The notes: generated by a model from the letters alone, not told the origin. 64,000 nucleotides of DNA from Pseudomonas sp. B33.4 (GCF_034555375.1 NZ_CP140706.1:3029001-3093000), one strand, 5' to 3'. Shown: positions 54,379-63,819, counted from the stretch's first letter. Program-made: numbers and translations.

Positions 54379-56853
54379 GTGGCGCAACACACTCCCGATC
54401 TTCCTCCCGAACTTCGCCCCTTGGCCGAGATGCCTTGGTTCAAGCGCCTGGCAGCACGCTTCTTCGGCCATGGATTGACCCGCTTGCGCGCGCAGCACCG
54501 TGCATCGTGGTTGCACGGTCAGGCCGATGGCTTCCGCAGTGGCCATACCGCTGGTGTCGAATATGGCTTTAAGGAAGGCAAGCTTGAGGGGCTGGAAGAG
54601 GGCCGGCAGGTGCTGCTGATTCGTGACAGCCGCAACACCGAGCATCGCCCGCCCGGCGTCGACAATCATCTGTTCGACGATTGGCGCCTGCCGCTGACGG
54701 CCGAGCTGAAAAAACGCATGAAAGCCGATGTCGCCCGCTTGTTGCCCGAGCACGCGCAGCCGAGCACCGCACAATGGAAGATGATTTTCAGCGAAACACC
54801 GTCCACCTCAGTGGTTGCCGGCGCCGGCGCGGGTAAGTCCACCACGCTGGTTCTGCGCATCCTGTTGCTCAACCACTATCTGGGTTTCGAGCTGGATTCG
54901 ATGACCGTGGTGACCTTCACCCGCGAGTCGCGCAAGGACTTCATCAACAAACTGATCGAGCTGTTCGCACTCTGGGGCTTGGCGCTGAACCTGCGCCAGG
55001 CGCGCGAACTGGTGCGTACCTTCCACTCGCGCATTCTGCCGATAGTGCGCAGCCTGCCGGGTTTCGAGCGCTTGCAGGCGTTTGAGAACCTCAGCAATCG
55101 GCCACAAGGTGCTGACGAGGAGGTTGACAGCAATCCGTTCGACCTGCGTATCAATGATGCGCAACGCCAGCAACTCAACGCCTGCTATCACCGCTTGTTC
55201 AACGAGGATGAGCGTTTCCGTCAGCTGATTCAGCCATTGTCTCGCGCCGGTCTACAGCTCAAGGAGCTGGAACGTGATCACCCGGACGTGCAAAAGCGTG
55301 TAGCGGTGACGCAGTTGGCCGCCCAGCGCGATGAAGAACTGTGCGATGCCATTGAAGACCTGTGGTTGCGCGCCGGTGCCTGGCCGATCAAGGGTATAGA
55401 GCCGAACCGGCAGAGTTTCGATATCAACGGCGCGAAATTTCATTGCCATGGCTACATTCCGAGCCTGGATGCCTGGGTGGTACTTGGTTTTGATCCACGG
55501 GAAAATCCGCAGGTCAGCCGGCCAAACGCCAAACTCAGCGTGCGCGCAGAGTGGGCGGTGAAGCGCACCCTGTTTCAAGCTTTCTGTCGTAAGCCTTTGA
55601 TTTGGCTGGATAGTTACGATTCGTCACGACGCGTTCTGGCGACACTGGCCGGCGATGCCAGTGCCGGGCCGGGCTTCGATTACAAGGTCAAAGGCGAGTT
55701 GGCATCAGCGCCATTGCTCGACTGTTTTGTTGCGGCAGCAGGTTTCATCGAGAACCTTGGCCTGGATGTTCCTGACGCGGTCGGCCGCATGAGCTTTGCC
55801 AAAGATGACCCGGACCGGTTTTTCTTTGAGGCGCTTAGCCTGTTCTGGCGCGCCTTTGAAGATCATCTGCTGGATCAGAAACCGCCGGTCATGACCTACA
55901 ACCGAATGTTCGCGCTGTTCAGCGAGCACTCACCGGAAAATCTCAAGCTGTTGAGCGATGAGCTGCTCAGGCCGCTGGCGCACCTGATGATTGACGAATT
56001 TCAGGACGTTTCCCCGCAGATCGTCTCGTGGATTCGTGCCAGCCTTACGGAGATTCGCAGCCGAGGCCCGGCCATGCATGTCGGGCGCGGTGCACAACGC
56101 TCGTCGCTGTTGTGTGTCGGTGATGACTGGCAGTCGATTTATGGCTGGCGTGGCAGTTCGCCGAGCTATTTCATGGCGTTCGACAAGGAATTCCCGTCAC
56201 CCGCCACTACACGGGTAATGCTCAGCGACAACTACCGCAGCCATCAGCACATTATCGACGCGGCCGAGCACATCGTTCGCGCCGCCCCGGCGATCCCCGG
56301 CAAAAAGGCCAAAGCCAGCGGCGCAGTCAAACCATTGCAACCGGTCAACGTGCTGGAGCGCGATGATCAGGCATTGGGGCAGCGCCTCGCCGAACATTAT
56401 CGTCAGGGTCATTCAATCTTGATGCTTTATCGAAAAAGTAGCGATAAGTCATTGATTGAAGAGCATATTCAGTCTGTAGTTAATGTGGATTCGAGCTTGC
56501 CGTACGAAGCGCGACGCCTGAAGCAACTGACCTACCACAGCGCCAAAGGCTTGCAGGCCGACGCGGTATTCCTGCTCGGTGACTGCCAGCATTTGACCAG
56601 TTCGCCGTATAAGAATCAGGTCTATCGCATGGCAGGACTGGGCAAGTCCGGTGACAGCGAGCCGTATGACACGGCGCAAAAGGACGAAATCCTGCGCCTG
56701 GCCTATGTCGGCATCACCCGTGCGGTCAGCCATTGCTACTGGTACGTCGAACCGCAGGACGCGCAAGCGGTGAACATGCCCCGGGCATCGGACCGGGTGG
56801 CCAAGGGCAAGCCGTTCTTCGTTGATCATCGTATTGCCAAACAAACCGCATAA
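54379..56853 (+). CDS. UvrD/helicase-IV-like superfamily 1 DNA helicase
   Basis: An 824-residue SF1 helicase. It starts with GTG at 54379, nine bases after GGAG. An N-terminal ~110 residues form an unknown extension with a Gly-rich helical repeat (SGHTAGVEYGFKEGKLEGLEEG). Helicase motifs: Walker A VAGAGAGKSTTL (Lys153), Ia VTFTRESRKDF, II MIDEFQDVSP (Asp539), III CVGDDWQSIYGWRG, V TYHSAKGLQADAVFLL, VI LAYVGITRAVSH. The GDDWQSIYGW wording is closest to E. coli HelD (helicase IV). It should unwind DNA in repair; an own terminator follows. Confidence 0.92.
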   Translation: MAQHTPDLPPELRPLAEMPWFKRLAARFFGHGLTRLRAQHRASWLHGQADGFRSGHTAGVEYGFKEGKLEGLEEGRQVLLIRDSRNTEHRPPGVDNHLFDDWRLPLTAELKKRMKADVARLLPEHAQPSTAQWKMIFSETPSTSVVAGAGAGKSTTLVLRILLLNHYLGFELDSMTVVTFTRESRKDFINKLIELFALWGLALNLRQARELVRTFHSRILPIVRSLPGFERLQAFENLSNRPQGADEEVDSNPFDLRINDAQRQQLNACYHRLFNEDERFRQLIQPLSRAGLQLKELERDHPDVQKRVAVTQLAAQRDEELCDAIEDLWLRAGAWPIKGIEPNRQSFDINGAKFHCHGYIPSLDAWVVLGFDPRENPQVSRPNAKLSVRAEWAVKRTLFQAFCRKPLIWLDSYDSSRRVLATLAGDASAGPGFDYKVKGELASAPLLDCFVAAAGFIENLGLDVPDAVGRMSFAKDDPDRFFFEALSLFWRAFEDHLLDQKPPVMTYNRMFALFSEHSPENLKLLSDELLRPLAHLMIDEFQDVSPQIVSWIRASLTEIRSRGPAMHVGRGAQRSSLLCVGDDWQSIYGWRGSSPSYFMAFDKEFPSPATTRVMLSDNYRSHQHIIDAAEHIVRAAPAIPGKKAKASGAVKPLQPVNVLERDDQALGQRLAEHYRQGHSILMLYRKSSDKSLIEEHIQSVVNVDSSLPYEARRLKQLTYHSAKGLQADAVFLLGDCQHLTSSPYKNQVYRMAGLGKSGDSEPYDTAQKDEILRLAYVGITRAVSHCYWYVEPQDAQAVNMPRASDRVAKGKPFFVDHRIAKQTA

Positions 56854-56857
56854 GCAC

Positions 56858-56889
56858 AAAAAAGCCCACATCATTGTGGGCTTTTTCGT
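56858..56889. terminator. Terminator after the helicase gene
   Basis: AAAAAGCCCACA-TCAT-TGTGGGCTTTTT at 56858-56885, with A- and T-runs, closing both the helicase gene and the reverse DUF1652 gene. Confidence 0.93.
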
Positions 56890-56903
56890 TTTAAATCATA
56901 AGG

Positions 56904-57176
56904 TTATGCGTAACTCCTGAGAGACTCCGGAGGCACGAATGCTTCCAGCTCGTCCTCCACAGCCTCGATGATTCGTTCGACATCCGCTGCATTCATCACC
57001 GTCGCGCACGGGATACCAGCGATGGCAATCATGGTTTCGCCACTGGCACGATCGAACAATCGGGCGATCATGCTGCCCGGCGCGTCCATCGTTGCCTCGA
57101 AACCCATCGGATGAAAATGCCAACGCATCAACTGGCATGCGTTGGGAAACGTGACTTTGCTTGACCCTTTATTCAT
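56904..57176 (-). CDS. DUF1652 protein
   Basis: A 90-residue cytosolic protein of the Pseudomonas-restricted DUF1652 family: LMRWHFHPMGFEATMDAPGS, LFDRASGETMIAIAGIP and DVERIIEAVEDELEAF follow the family pattern. No function is known. Single gene; the 263 bases upstream (57177-57439) contain its promoter and that of the forward AraC gene, and show nothing else. Confidence 0.85.
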   Translation of the reverse strand: MNKGSSKVTFPNACQLMRWHFHPMGFEATMDAPGSMIARLFDRASGETMIAIAGIPCATVMNAADVERIIEAVEDELEAFVPPESLRSYA

Positions 57177-57439
57177 GTGTTGCCCGCCTTCTTCATCGAG
57201 CGCTTCCGTTTGCTCATGTTAGGTGGGAAGAGCCTTCATTGGCTCAACCGGTGACTGACATTAAAAGTAGCATCCCGGTGTGAAATTCCTGTGAGATTTT
57301 TCAGTTCTTTTTGCGATTGCTTCGCATTTTTTGATGTAAGTCACGGCCTACGCAATCGTCGCCAAAAGGCCACTACGGATTAGTCATTGAAGCCTGTGGT
57401 GAACTTGGGCAAGCTCGATTCTTTTTCGCCGAGCTCCCT

Positions 57440-58255
57440 ATGCACGCCGACGACGACGGCCCGGAACAGACCCAAGCCACGGCGGCCACGGTCATGCGTT
57501 ATCACCTGAGCTGGAAGCACCGTGACCTCGACAGCGTCATGGCGCTTTACCACCGGGACATTCAGTACAACGATTTCTTTCAGAACCGCGTGCTCGGTCT
57601 CGACGAGTTACGTGAGTACGTGCGTGTCAGCATGCCGCGTGAATCCGACGAACTGCTTGAGCATTGCGATCGCATTCGCGTCGACGGCAGTACGGCGTTC
57701 ATTCAATACGAAGTGACGTTGCGCGGCGGCGACGGTCTGGTGTCGTTCCGCTCAAGCGAAGCGATCACGGTCAAGGACGGGTTGATCTGGCGCGTCAACG
57801 AGTACGCATCACTGGTGCGAACACAAACCGACGGCACGAATTCGCCAGGTCAGCGCCCGGCGGTCAGTCGTCTGGGCCTGTCGCCGCGTCAATTGAGCTT
57901 CATGGCTGAAGATCTGCAACAGTACTTCGAAAAGCAGCAGCCGTACCTCGATCCCGAACTCGACTTGCAGCGAGTGGCGAAGGAGTGCGGTTACAGCCGC
58001 AATCAGATTTCCTACCTGCTTAATCAGGTGCTCGGGCAAAGCTTCTATCGCTACGTCAATCAGGCGCGCCTGCAACATTTGCTGCGCGCGCTGGATAACG
58101 CCGCGCCGCCGGTGCGCATCGATGAGCTGGCCTTCGCTGCCGGATTCAACTCGTTGTCGGCGTTCTACAGCTGTTTTCGTCAGCACACCGGCCAGTCACC
58201 GAAGGCTTACGTTAAACAAATTTCTTTGCGGACACGCGCGCAAGACTTCTCCTGA
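57440..58255 (+). CDS. NTF2/SnoaL-like domain fused to AraC-type regulator
   Basis: A 271-residue protein with an unusual sensor. Residues about 12-120 are an NTF2/SnoaL-like fold (VMRYHLSWKHRDLDSVMALYHRDIQYNDFF, ITVKDGLIWRVNEYASLV), normally a small-molecule pocket. Residues about 165-262 form an AraC double helix-turn-helix (LDLQRVAKECGYSRNQISYLLNQVLG and IDELAFAAGFNSLSAFYSCFRQHTGQSPKAY). It lies 52 bases ahead of a putrescine-type oxidase, so a polyamine or related amine is a likely inducer (inference). The common AraC cupin sensor is absent. Confidence 0.87.
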   Translation: MHADDDGPEQTQATAATVMRYHLSWKHRDLDSVMALYHRDIQYNDFFQNRVLGLDELREYVRVSMPRESDELLEHCDRIRVDGSTAFIQYEVTLRGGDGLVSFRSSEAITVKDGLIWRVNEYASLVRTQTDGTNSPGQRPAVSRLGLSPRQLSFMAEDLQQYFEKQQPYLDPELDLQRVAKECGYSRNQISYLLNQVLGQSFYRYVNQARLQHLLRALDNAAPPVRIDELAFAAGFNSLSAFYSCFRQHTGQSPKAYVKQISLRTRAQDFS

Positions 58256-58307
58256 GCCCGCGCACTAGGATCGACGCCATCGAAGCATTTCAGTGGCGGA
58301 GTCTTGC

Positions 58308-59714
58308 ATGCCGGCGTGGCGCACTATCAGTTTGTGGATGGATCAACTCGACGAGCCGCTGACTGCGCGGCCCGAGCTTGAGCGGGATCTGGACGTCGAC
58401 GTGGCGATCATCGGCGCCGGTTACACCGGGCTGTGGACCGCGTATTACCTGAAGAAACTCGCGCCGGGACTCGACATTGCCATCGTCGAGGCGCAAACCG
58501 CTGGTTTTGGCGCCTCTGGGCGTAATGGCGGCTGGCTGATGGGCAATCTGCTTGGCGAGGAACGTCTGCTGGCCGGGCTGTCGCCGCAGCAGCGCCGCGC
58601 TTCATTCGATCTGCTACACAGCATTCCTGATGAAGTCGAGATCGTCCTCGAACGCGAAGGTTTCAACTGCGATTACCGCAAGGGCGGCGTGCTGTATTGC
58701 GCGGCGCGCTATCCGGAGCAGGAAGCCTCTCTGCGTGAATACCTGAACAAATTGCACGCCCAAGGCCTGACCGACGACGATTACCGCTGGCTCAGTCCCG
58801 AACAGCTGGCCCAGCAGATCCGCGTCGCCAAGCCTTATGGCGGGATTTACGCGCCGCACGTGGCGACCATCCACCCGGCGAAACTGGTGCGCGGTCTGGC
58901 GCGCACCGTGCAGAACATGGGTGTGAAGATCTACGAAAACAGCCCGGTCACGCATTGGCAGTCAGGCAGTTTGCGCACGGCCAAGGCCAGCGTGCGCAGT
59001 CGCTGGATCGTGCCGGCCGTCGAAGGCTATTCGGTAACCTTGCCACCGCTCGGCCGCTATCAGTTGCCGGTGCAAAGCTTGATTGTCGCCACTGAACCGT
59101 TGTCTGCCGCGACGTGGGATGAAATCGGCCTCAATCGCGGTCAGGCCTTCAGCGAATTCAGCCGCCAAGTCACCTACGGTCAGCGCAGCGCCGACAATCG
59201 TTTGATCTTCGGCGCCCGTGGCGGGTACCAGTTCGCCGGCAAACTGCGCCATGACTTCGATCTGACCCGTGATGAAGTCGAGCTGCGCCGTTACCTGTTC
59301 GGCGAACTTTTCCCGCAACTGAAAAACGTGCAGATCACCCACGCCTGGGGCGGCAATCTCGGCATGTCGCGGCACTTCAAACCGCACATGCTCTGCGATC
59401 GCGCCAACGGCATCGCGCTGTCCGGCGGTTACGGCGGGGAGGGCGTCGGCGCCAGCAATCTCGGCGGGCGTACGCTGGCCGATCTGATTCTTGAGCGTGA
59501 CACCGAGCTGGTTCATCAGCCGTGGGTACTGCCGGACGGCGGCATTCATGCATTGCGCGCGTGGGAGCCTGAACCGTGCCGCTGGCTCGGCTACAACGCG
59601 ATCATCAAAAGCTTCGTCCACGAAGACCAGACCCTGGCCAACCCGGCGACCGCGCCATGGCGGCGCAAACTCGCCAGTCAGGTTGCGGGTTTCATGGAAG
59701 GTTTCATGCACTAA
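58308..59714 (+). CDS. FAD-dependent oxidoreductase, gamma-glutamylputrescine oxidase type
   Basis: A 468-residue DAO/GlpO-fold flavoenzyme. The ATG at 58308 follows GGAG. FAD-binding VAIIGAGYTGLWTAYYLKKL at about 34-53, FGASGRNGGWLMG, and the C-terminal AWGGNLGMSRHFKPHM plus GYGGEGVGASNLGGRTLADL are like PuuB/PauB enzymes that oxidise gamma-glutamylated amines. A polyamine-binding protein gene two genes down supports an amine substrate. Several close relatives exist per Pseudomonas genome, so the exact substrate is uncertain. Confidence 0.88.
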   Translation: MPAWRTISLWMDQLDEPLTARPELERDLDVDVAIIGAGYTGLWTAYYLKKLAPGLDIAIVEAQTAGFGASGRNGGWLMGNLLGEERLLAGLSPQQRRASFDLLHSIPDEVEIVLEREGFNCDYRKGGVLYCAARYPEQEASLREYLNKLHAQGLTDDDYRWLSPEQLAQQIRVAKPYGGIYAPHVATIHPAKLVRGLARTVQNMGVKIYENSPVTHWQSGSLRTAKASVRSRWIVPAVEGYSVTLPPLGRYQLPVQSLIVATEPLSAATWDEIGLNRGQAFSEFSRQVTYGQRSADNRLIFGARGGYQFAGKLRHDFDLTRDEVELRRYLFGELFPQLKNVQITHAWGGNLGMSRHFKPHMLCDRANGIALSGGYGGEGVGASNLGGRTLADLILERDTELVHQPWVLPDGGIHALRAWEPEPCRWLGYNAIIKSFVHEDQTLANPATAPWRRKLASQVAGFMEGFMH

Positions 59715-59754
59715 ACGCCGATTTACTTGAAGAAAGCCCAACACAGGTCAGACC

Positions 59755-60099
59755 ATGAGCATTACCCAGTTCAAAAACACCGCAACCCTGCCACTCGACG
59801 AATCCAGCCCGGTCGCCGTGCCCCTCGGCGAACCGGTCGCCATTGCTTCGACCACCAGCGTCGAGCGCGACGACGGCGTCGAAACCGGCGTCTGGGAATG
59901 CACGCCCGGGCGCTGGCGCCGGCAGATCACCGCGCAGGAGTTCTGCCATTTCATTTCCGGGCGTTGCACGTTCACCCCGGACGGTGGCGGCGAAACCCTG
60001 CACATACAAGGCGGCGACGCACTGATGTTGCCAGCCAACACGCTCGGTATCTGGGATATCCAGGAAACCGTGCGCAAGAGCTACGTGCTGATTTTCTGA
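59755..60099 (+). CDS. Cupin-domain protein (DUF861 / cupin_3)
   Basis: A 114-residue single-cupin protein of the ureidoglycolate-hydrolase-like/DUF861 class: VWECTPGRWRRQITAQEFCHFISGRCTFTPDGG and GGDALMLPANTLGIWDIQETVRK. One metal-ligand His of standard cupins is absent, as in this family. Lies 40 bases after the oxidase gene and 58 before the binding-protein gene, in the same direction; probably helps amine catabolism. Specific role unknown. Confidence 0.88.
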   Translation: MSITQFKNTATLPLDESSPVAVPLGEPVAIASTTSVERDDGVETGVWECTPGRWRRQITAQEFCHFISGRCTFTPDGGGETLHIQGGDALMLPANTLGIWDIQETVRKSYVLIF

Positions 60100-60157
60100 T
60101 TGTTTGATCCTTTGATTGCCTGCCAACAAAAAAGAAAACCCACACAGGAATCGATCC

Positions 60158-61243
60158 ATGATCCGCAAGACCCTCGCTCTGGCACCGCTGATGCTCGCTG
60201 TTTCCCTTGCTCAGGCAGCGGAAACGGTCAAGGTTTACAACTGGTCCGACTACATCGCGCCGGACACCACCAAGAATTTCGAAAAAGAGACCGGCGTCGG
60301 CGTCACCTATGACGTCTACGACAGCAACGAAACCCTCGACGGCAAGTTGATGACCGGTAAATCCGGTTACGACGTGGTGTTCCCGTCCAACCACTTCATG
60401 GCCCGGCAGATTCAGGGCGGGGCGCTGAAAAAGCTCGACAAGAGTCAGCTGCCGAACTGGAAAAACCTTAATCCGGTGCTGCTCAAAGCGCTGCAGACCA
60501 ACGACCCGAACAATGAACACGGCTTTCCGTATCTGTGGGGCAGCACGGGTATCGGCTACAACATCGCCAAGGTCAAAGCCGTGCTGGGCGACAACGCGCC
60601 GGTGGATTCCTGGGACTTGATCTTCAAACCCGAGTACATGGAAAAACTGCAGAAGTGCGGCGTGGCCATCCTCGACAACGGCCCGGAATTGCTGCCGGCG
60701 GCGCTCAACTATCTGGGCCTGCCGCACCACAGCAAAAATCCCGAGGACTATAAAAAAGCTGAAGCGCTACTGATGAAAGTGCGGCCGTACGTCAGCTACT
60801 TCCACTCCTCGAAATACACCAGCGACCTGGCCAATGGTGACATTTGCGTGGCGGTCGGTTTCTCTGGTGACATCCTGCAAGCCGAGAACCGCGCCAAGGA
60901 AGCCAAAAACGGTGTCGACATCGGCTACGCGATTCCAAAGGAAGGCGCAGCCATCTGGTTCGACATGGTCGCCATGCCGGCCGATGCCCCGGACGAGAAG
61001 GCCGGTTATGCCTTCATGAACTACCTGCTGCGCCCGGACGTGATGGCCGGCATCAGTAACTATGTGCATTACGCCAATGGCAATGAGCAGGCGGACAGCC
61101 TGATCGACCCGGCGATCAAGAACGACACCAAGGTGTATCCGAGCCCGGAGATGATGGGCAAGCTGTTTGCGCTGGAAGCGATGCCGTTGAATATCGACCG
61201 GATTCGCACGCGGGTGTGGAACAAGATCCGGACTGGTAGCTGA
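60158..61243 (+). CDS. Polyamine ABC transporter periplasmic binding protein (PotF/SpuD type)
   Basis: A 361-residue polyamine-binding protein. The ATG at 60158 follows AGGA at eight bases; signal peptide MIRKTLALAPLMLAVSLAQA. PotF-type features: VKVYNWSDYIAPDTTKNFEK, YDVVFPSNHFMARQI, WGSTGIGYNIAKV, YAIPKEGAAIWFDMVAMPADAP. The permease and ATPase genes are not in this operon, so it is probably an extra receptor for a transporter encoded elsewhere. A short palindrome at 61268-61295 closes the transcript. Confidence 0.93.
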   Translation: MIRKTLALAPLMLAVSLAQAAETVKVYNWSDYIAPDTTKNFEKETGVGVTYDVYDSNETLDGKLMTGKSGYDVVFPSNHFMARQIQGGALKKLDKSQLPNWKNLNPVLLKALQTNDPNNEHGFPYLWGSTGIGYNIAKVKAVLGDNAPVDSWDLIFKPEYMEKLQKCGVAILDNGPELLPAALNYLGLPHHSKNPEDYKKAEALLMKVRPYVSYFHSSKYTSDLANGDICVAVGFSGDILQAENRAKEAKNGVDIGYAIPKEGAAIWFDMVAMPADAPDEKAGYAFMNYLLRPDVMAGISNYVHYANGNEQADSLIDPAIKNDTKVYPSPEMMGKLFALEAMPLNIDRIRTRVWNKIRTGS

Positions 61244-61267
61244 TCACTCAGGCATACACAAATCCCT

Positions 61268-61295
61268 TGTGGGGGCGAGCAGGCTCGCTCCCACA
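61268..61295. repeat. REP-like palindrome after the polyamine operon
   Basis: TGTGGGGGCGAG-CAGG-CTCGCTCCCACA, one mismatch in twelve pairs; a third palindromic repeat type of the genome, probably also the transcript end. Confidence 0.8.
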
Positions 61296-61298
61296 TTA

Positions 61299-61649
61299 GG
61301 TTTTCAGTGTTTTAGAGAGTGATATCAATACACTGGCAGCGCACTAATAAAGTGCAGCAAAGTGAGACGCGCCTAACAAAAAACAACTTACCGATATTTA
61401 ATATTTAAATAGAAAATCGTCAGACAATTAGGCAAAAGCCGCGCAACTAAAACATTCTTTCATCCCCGCACGCTTTGTTTACGGCAGTTTTGCGAAACAG
61501 CCCGATTTGATCTCAAAAAAATCCTTTACGACAGATTTCAAATTGTGTCAGGTTTCTTACGCCTTCATTGGGCGAGTGATAGGACGACCTCGCCAGAGAT
61601 CGTCCTGTCGGACAAAAACTGTTCCATTGCTAAACAAGGAAGTGTGTTT
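61299..61649 (+). promoter_or_regulatory. AT-rich aprA upstream and leader region
   Basis: About 350 bases with no gene. The part at 61375-61425 is very AT-rich (ATATTTAATATTTAAATAG), as expected for the promoter and activator zone of a temperature- and growth-phase-controlled protease. A longer reading frame running into aprA from 61545 has no start signals. The leader ends with the translation-control site at 61634-61643. Confidence 0.6.
61634..61643 (+). promoter_or_regulatory. RsmA/RsmE-type binding site at the aprA ribosome site
   Basis: ACAAGGAAGT fits the published consensus (A/U)CANGGANG(U/A) exactly and contains the Shine-Dalgarno AAGGA, six to nine bases ahead of the aprA ATG. AprA is a classic Gac/Rsm-controlled exoproduct in P. 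fluorescens relatives. Confidence 0.75.
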
Positions 61650-63095
61650 ATGTCGAAAGTTAAAGCGAATGCTATTGATACCGCCGAACAGGCTTTTCAG
61701 CTGTCTGCCTTCAGCTCGGCGTACAACCAGATCAATAGCTTCAGCCATCAATACGATCGTGGCGGCAACCTCACGGTCAATGGCAAACCCTCCTTCTCCG
61801 TCGACCAGGCCGCAACCCAGTTGCTGCGCGACGGCGCTGCCTACCAGGACAAGGATGGCAGCGGCAAGATCGAACTCACCTACACGTTCCTGACTTCGGC
61901 ATCGTCCAGCACGATGAACAAGCACGGGATCAGCGGGTTCAGTCAGTTCAGTGCACAACAACAAGCGCAGGCCAAGCTCGCCATGCAATCCTGGGCTGAC
62001 GTGGCCAACGTGACCTTCACCGAGAAAGCCTCGGGCGGTGACGGCCACATGACCTTCGGTAACTACAGTGGCGGCCAGGATGGCGCTGCAGCGTTCGCCT
62101 ATCTGCCAGGCACTGGCGCCGGTTATGACGGCACTTCGTGGTACCTGATCAACAGTGGCTACACGCAGAACAAGAATCCGGATCTGAACAACTACGGTCG
62201 TCAGACCCTGACTCACGAGATCGGCCATAGCCTGGGCCTTGCTCACCCTGGCGATTACAACGCCGGCAATGGCAACCCGACCTACAACGACGCGTCCTAC
62301 GGGCAAGACACCCGCGGCTACAGCGTCATGAGCTACTGGAGCGAAAGCAATACCAATCAGAATTTCAGCAAGGGCGGTGTCGAAGCGTATTCGTCCGGCC
62401 CGCTGATGGACGATATCGCTGCCATCCAGAAACTCTACGGTGCCAACACCACCACCCGTACCGGTGACACCACCTACGGTTTCAACTCCAACACCGGTCG
62501 CGACTTCCTCAGCGCTTCGTCGTCGAGTGACAAAGTGGTGTTCTCGGTGTGGGATGCCGGCGGCAAGGATACTCTGGACTTCTCGGGTTTCACCCAGAAC
62601 CAGAAGATCAACCTCAAAGACGCCTCGTTCTCTGACGTTGGCGGCATGGTAGGTAATGTGTCCATCGCCAAGGGCGCGATTATCGAGAACGCCATTGGCG
62701 GTTCCGGCAACGATCTGCTGATCGGCAACAGCGTCGCCAACGAACTCAAGGGCGGTGCCGGCAACGACATCCTCTGGGGTGGCGGTGGTGCTGACAAACT
62801 GTGGGGCGGCGCGGGTTCGGACACTTTTGTGTTCGCAGCCAGTTCCGATTCCAAGCCGGGTGCGATCGATCAGATCCTCGATTTCGTCAGCGGTCTCGAC
62901 AAAATCGACCTGACCGGCATCACCAACGGCGCAGGCCTGCACTTCGTCAGCAGCTTCACCGGTGCTGCCGGTGACGCAGTCCTGACGTCGTCTGGCGGCA
63001 ACAGCCTGCTCTCGGTGGACTTCTCCGGGCACGGCGTGGCTGATTTCCAGGTCAGCACCGTTGGCCAGGCAGCGACCAGCGACATCGTGGCGTGA
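61650..63095 (+). CDS. aprA: Alkaline metalloprotease AprA/AprX (serralysin)
   Basis: A 481-residue secreted serralysin. The start [15 protein letters not shown] at 61650 follows AAGGA. No N-terminal signal peptide: export is by type I secretion through AprDEF using the C-terminus. The zinc site [12 protein letters not shown] has His189, Glu190, His193 and His199, and the Met-turn is SVMSYW. Calcium-binding RTX repeats at about 345-395 ([37 protein letters not shown]) precede the C-terminal secretion domain. This is the heat-stable spoilage protease of milk pseudomonads. A terminator after it may cut down expression of the following inhibitor gene. Confidence 0.97.
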   Translation: MSKVKANAIDTAEQAFQLSAFSSAYNQINSFSHQYDRGGNLTVNGKPSFSVDQAATQLLRDGAAYQDKDGSGKIELTYTFLTSASSSTMNKHGISGFSQFSAQQQAQAKLAMQSWADVANVTFTEKASGGDGHMTFGNYSGGQDGAAAFAYLPGTGAGYDGTSWYLINSGYTQNKNPDLNNYGRQTLTHEIGHSLGLAHPGDYNAGNGNPTYNDASYGQDTRGYSVMSYWSESNTNQNFSKGGVEAYSSGPLMDDIAAIQKLYGANTTTRTGDTTYGFNSNTGRDFLSASSSSDKVVFSVWDAGGKDTLDFSGFTQNQKINLKDASFSDVGGMVGNVSIAKGAIIENAIGGSGNDLLIGNSVANELKGGAGNDILWGGGGADKLWGGAGSDTFVFAASSDSKPGAIDQILDFVSGLDKIDLTGITNGAGLHFVSSFTGAAGDAVLTSSGGNSLLSVDFSGHGVADFQVSTVGQAATSDIVA

Positions 63096-63107
63096 TGTAG
63101 AAGTGGA

Positions 63108-63134
63108 AGCGGCGCGTGATGCGCCGCTTTCTTT
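63108..63134 (+). terminator. Terminator/attenuator between aprA and inh
   Basis: AGCGGCGC-GTGAT-GCGCCGCT at 63108-63128 followed by TTCTTTG. Eight-pair GC-rich stem with a short, broken T-run, so partial readthrough is likely. Confidence 0.8.
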
Positions 63135-63187
63135 GCTTGCATCGTATTGGCAGGTAAGCAAGGCTACACGCCGGAGCGAATATTCCT

Positions 63188-63610
63188 ATGATCTATAAAG
63201 CTTTTACCTACACGGTAGCAGCGTGGCTCTCGGCGGCGCTCATTATGATTTCAGGAGAAACCAGTATGGCAAGCAGCCTTCGACTCGAAGAACCCTCCGT
63301 ATTTGCCGGGCAATGGCAAGCGACGTTGTCTACCCGGGATGATGATCGAGAAGCACAAAAGCAGCAGGACAAACCTTCCAACACTTGCTCCCTGGAATTG
63401 AATGTAAACAAGACCTTGGGAGAGGGCGCCGACTGCCTCGGGGCCTGGCTAGAAGCAACCCCGATCGGCTGGTTTCCCGACCCTGACGGCCTGTCCATCA
63501 CCGGCAAGGAAGGCTCAAGAATCCAGTTCTTCAGCCGACAACGTGACGGGCTTTACCTGACTACTTTGAAGTCGGGCCTGGTGATTACACTTGAGCGCGC
63601 AGCGCAATAG
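63188..63610 (+). CDS. inh: Alkaline protease inhibitor (Inh/AprI)
   Basis: A 140-residue periplasmic inhibitor that protects the cell from AprA. The ATG at 63188 follows GGAG at eleven bases and gives a signal peptide (AFTYTVAAWLSAALIMI). The mature start ASSLRLEEPSVFAGQWQATL, the Cys pair (NTCSLELN, ADCLGAW) forming the known disulfide, and the later GWFPDPDGLSITGKEG match the Inh family. A second ATG at 63266 has a better ribosome site (AGGAG), but starting there would remove the export signal. Confidence 0.93.
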   Translation: MIYKAFTYTVAAWLSAALIMISGETSMASSLRLEEPSVFAGQWQATLSTRDDDREAQKQQDKPSNTCSLELNVNKTLGEGADCLGAWLEATPIGWFPDPDGLSITGKEGSRIQFFSRQRDGLYLTTLKSGLVITLERAAQ

Positions 63611-63819
63611 TAATGATGATCCAGTTTGCGACAAAGTTTTAATATAAAGCGCCACAAGCTGGTTATAAGAAACGCCGAACGACAACTGCACCGCTGTTAT
63701 TTGCGCAAGTTGTTATGAAAGTGTAAGCGGGTACTTGCAAGTCATCTTTCGCAGGTAAGCGGAACATTAATTGAAGCCTCGTCCAAGTGTGGCGAGACCG
63801 ATCATTTCAGGAAGAATCA

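Noticed and set aside
61557..63161. 534-codon reverse frame opposite aprA
   Set aside because: Antisense shadow of aprA; it also runs through the aprA leader with no start signals.
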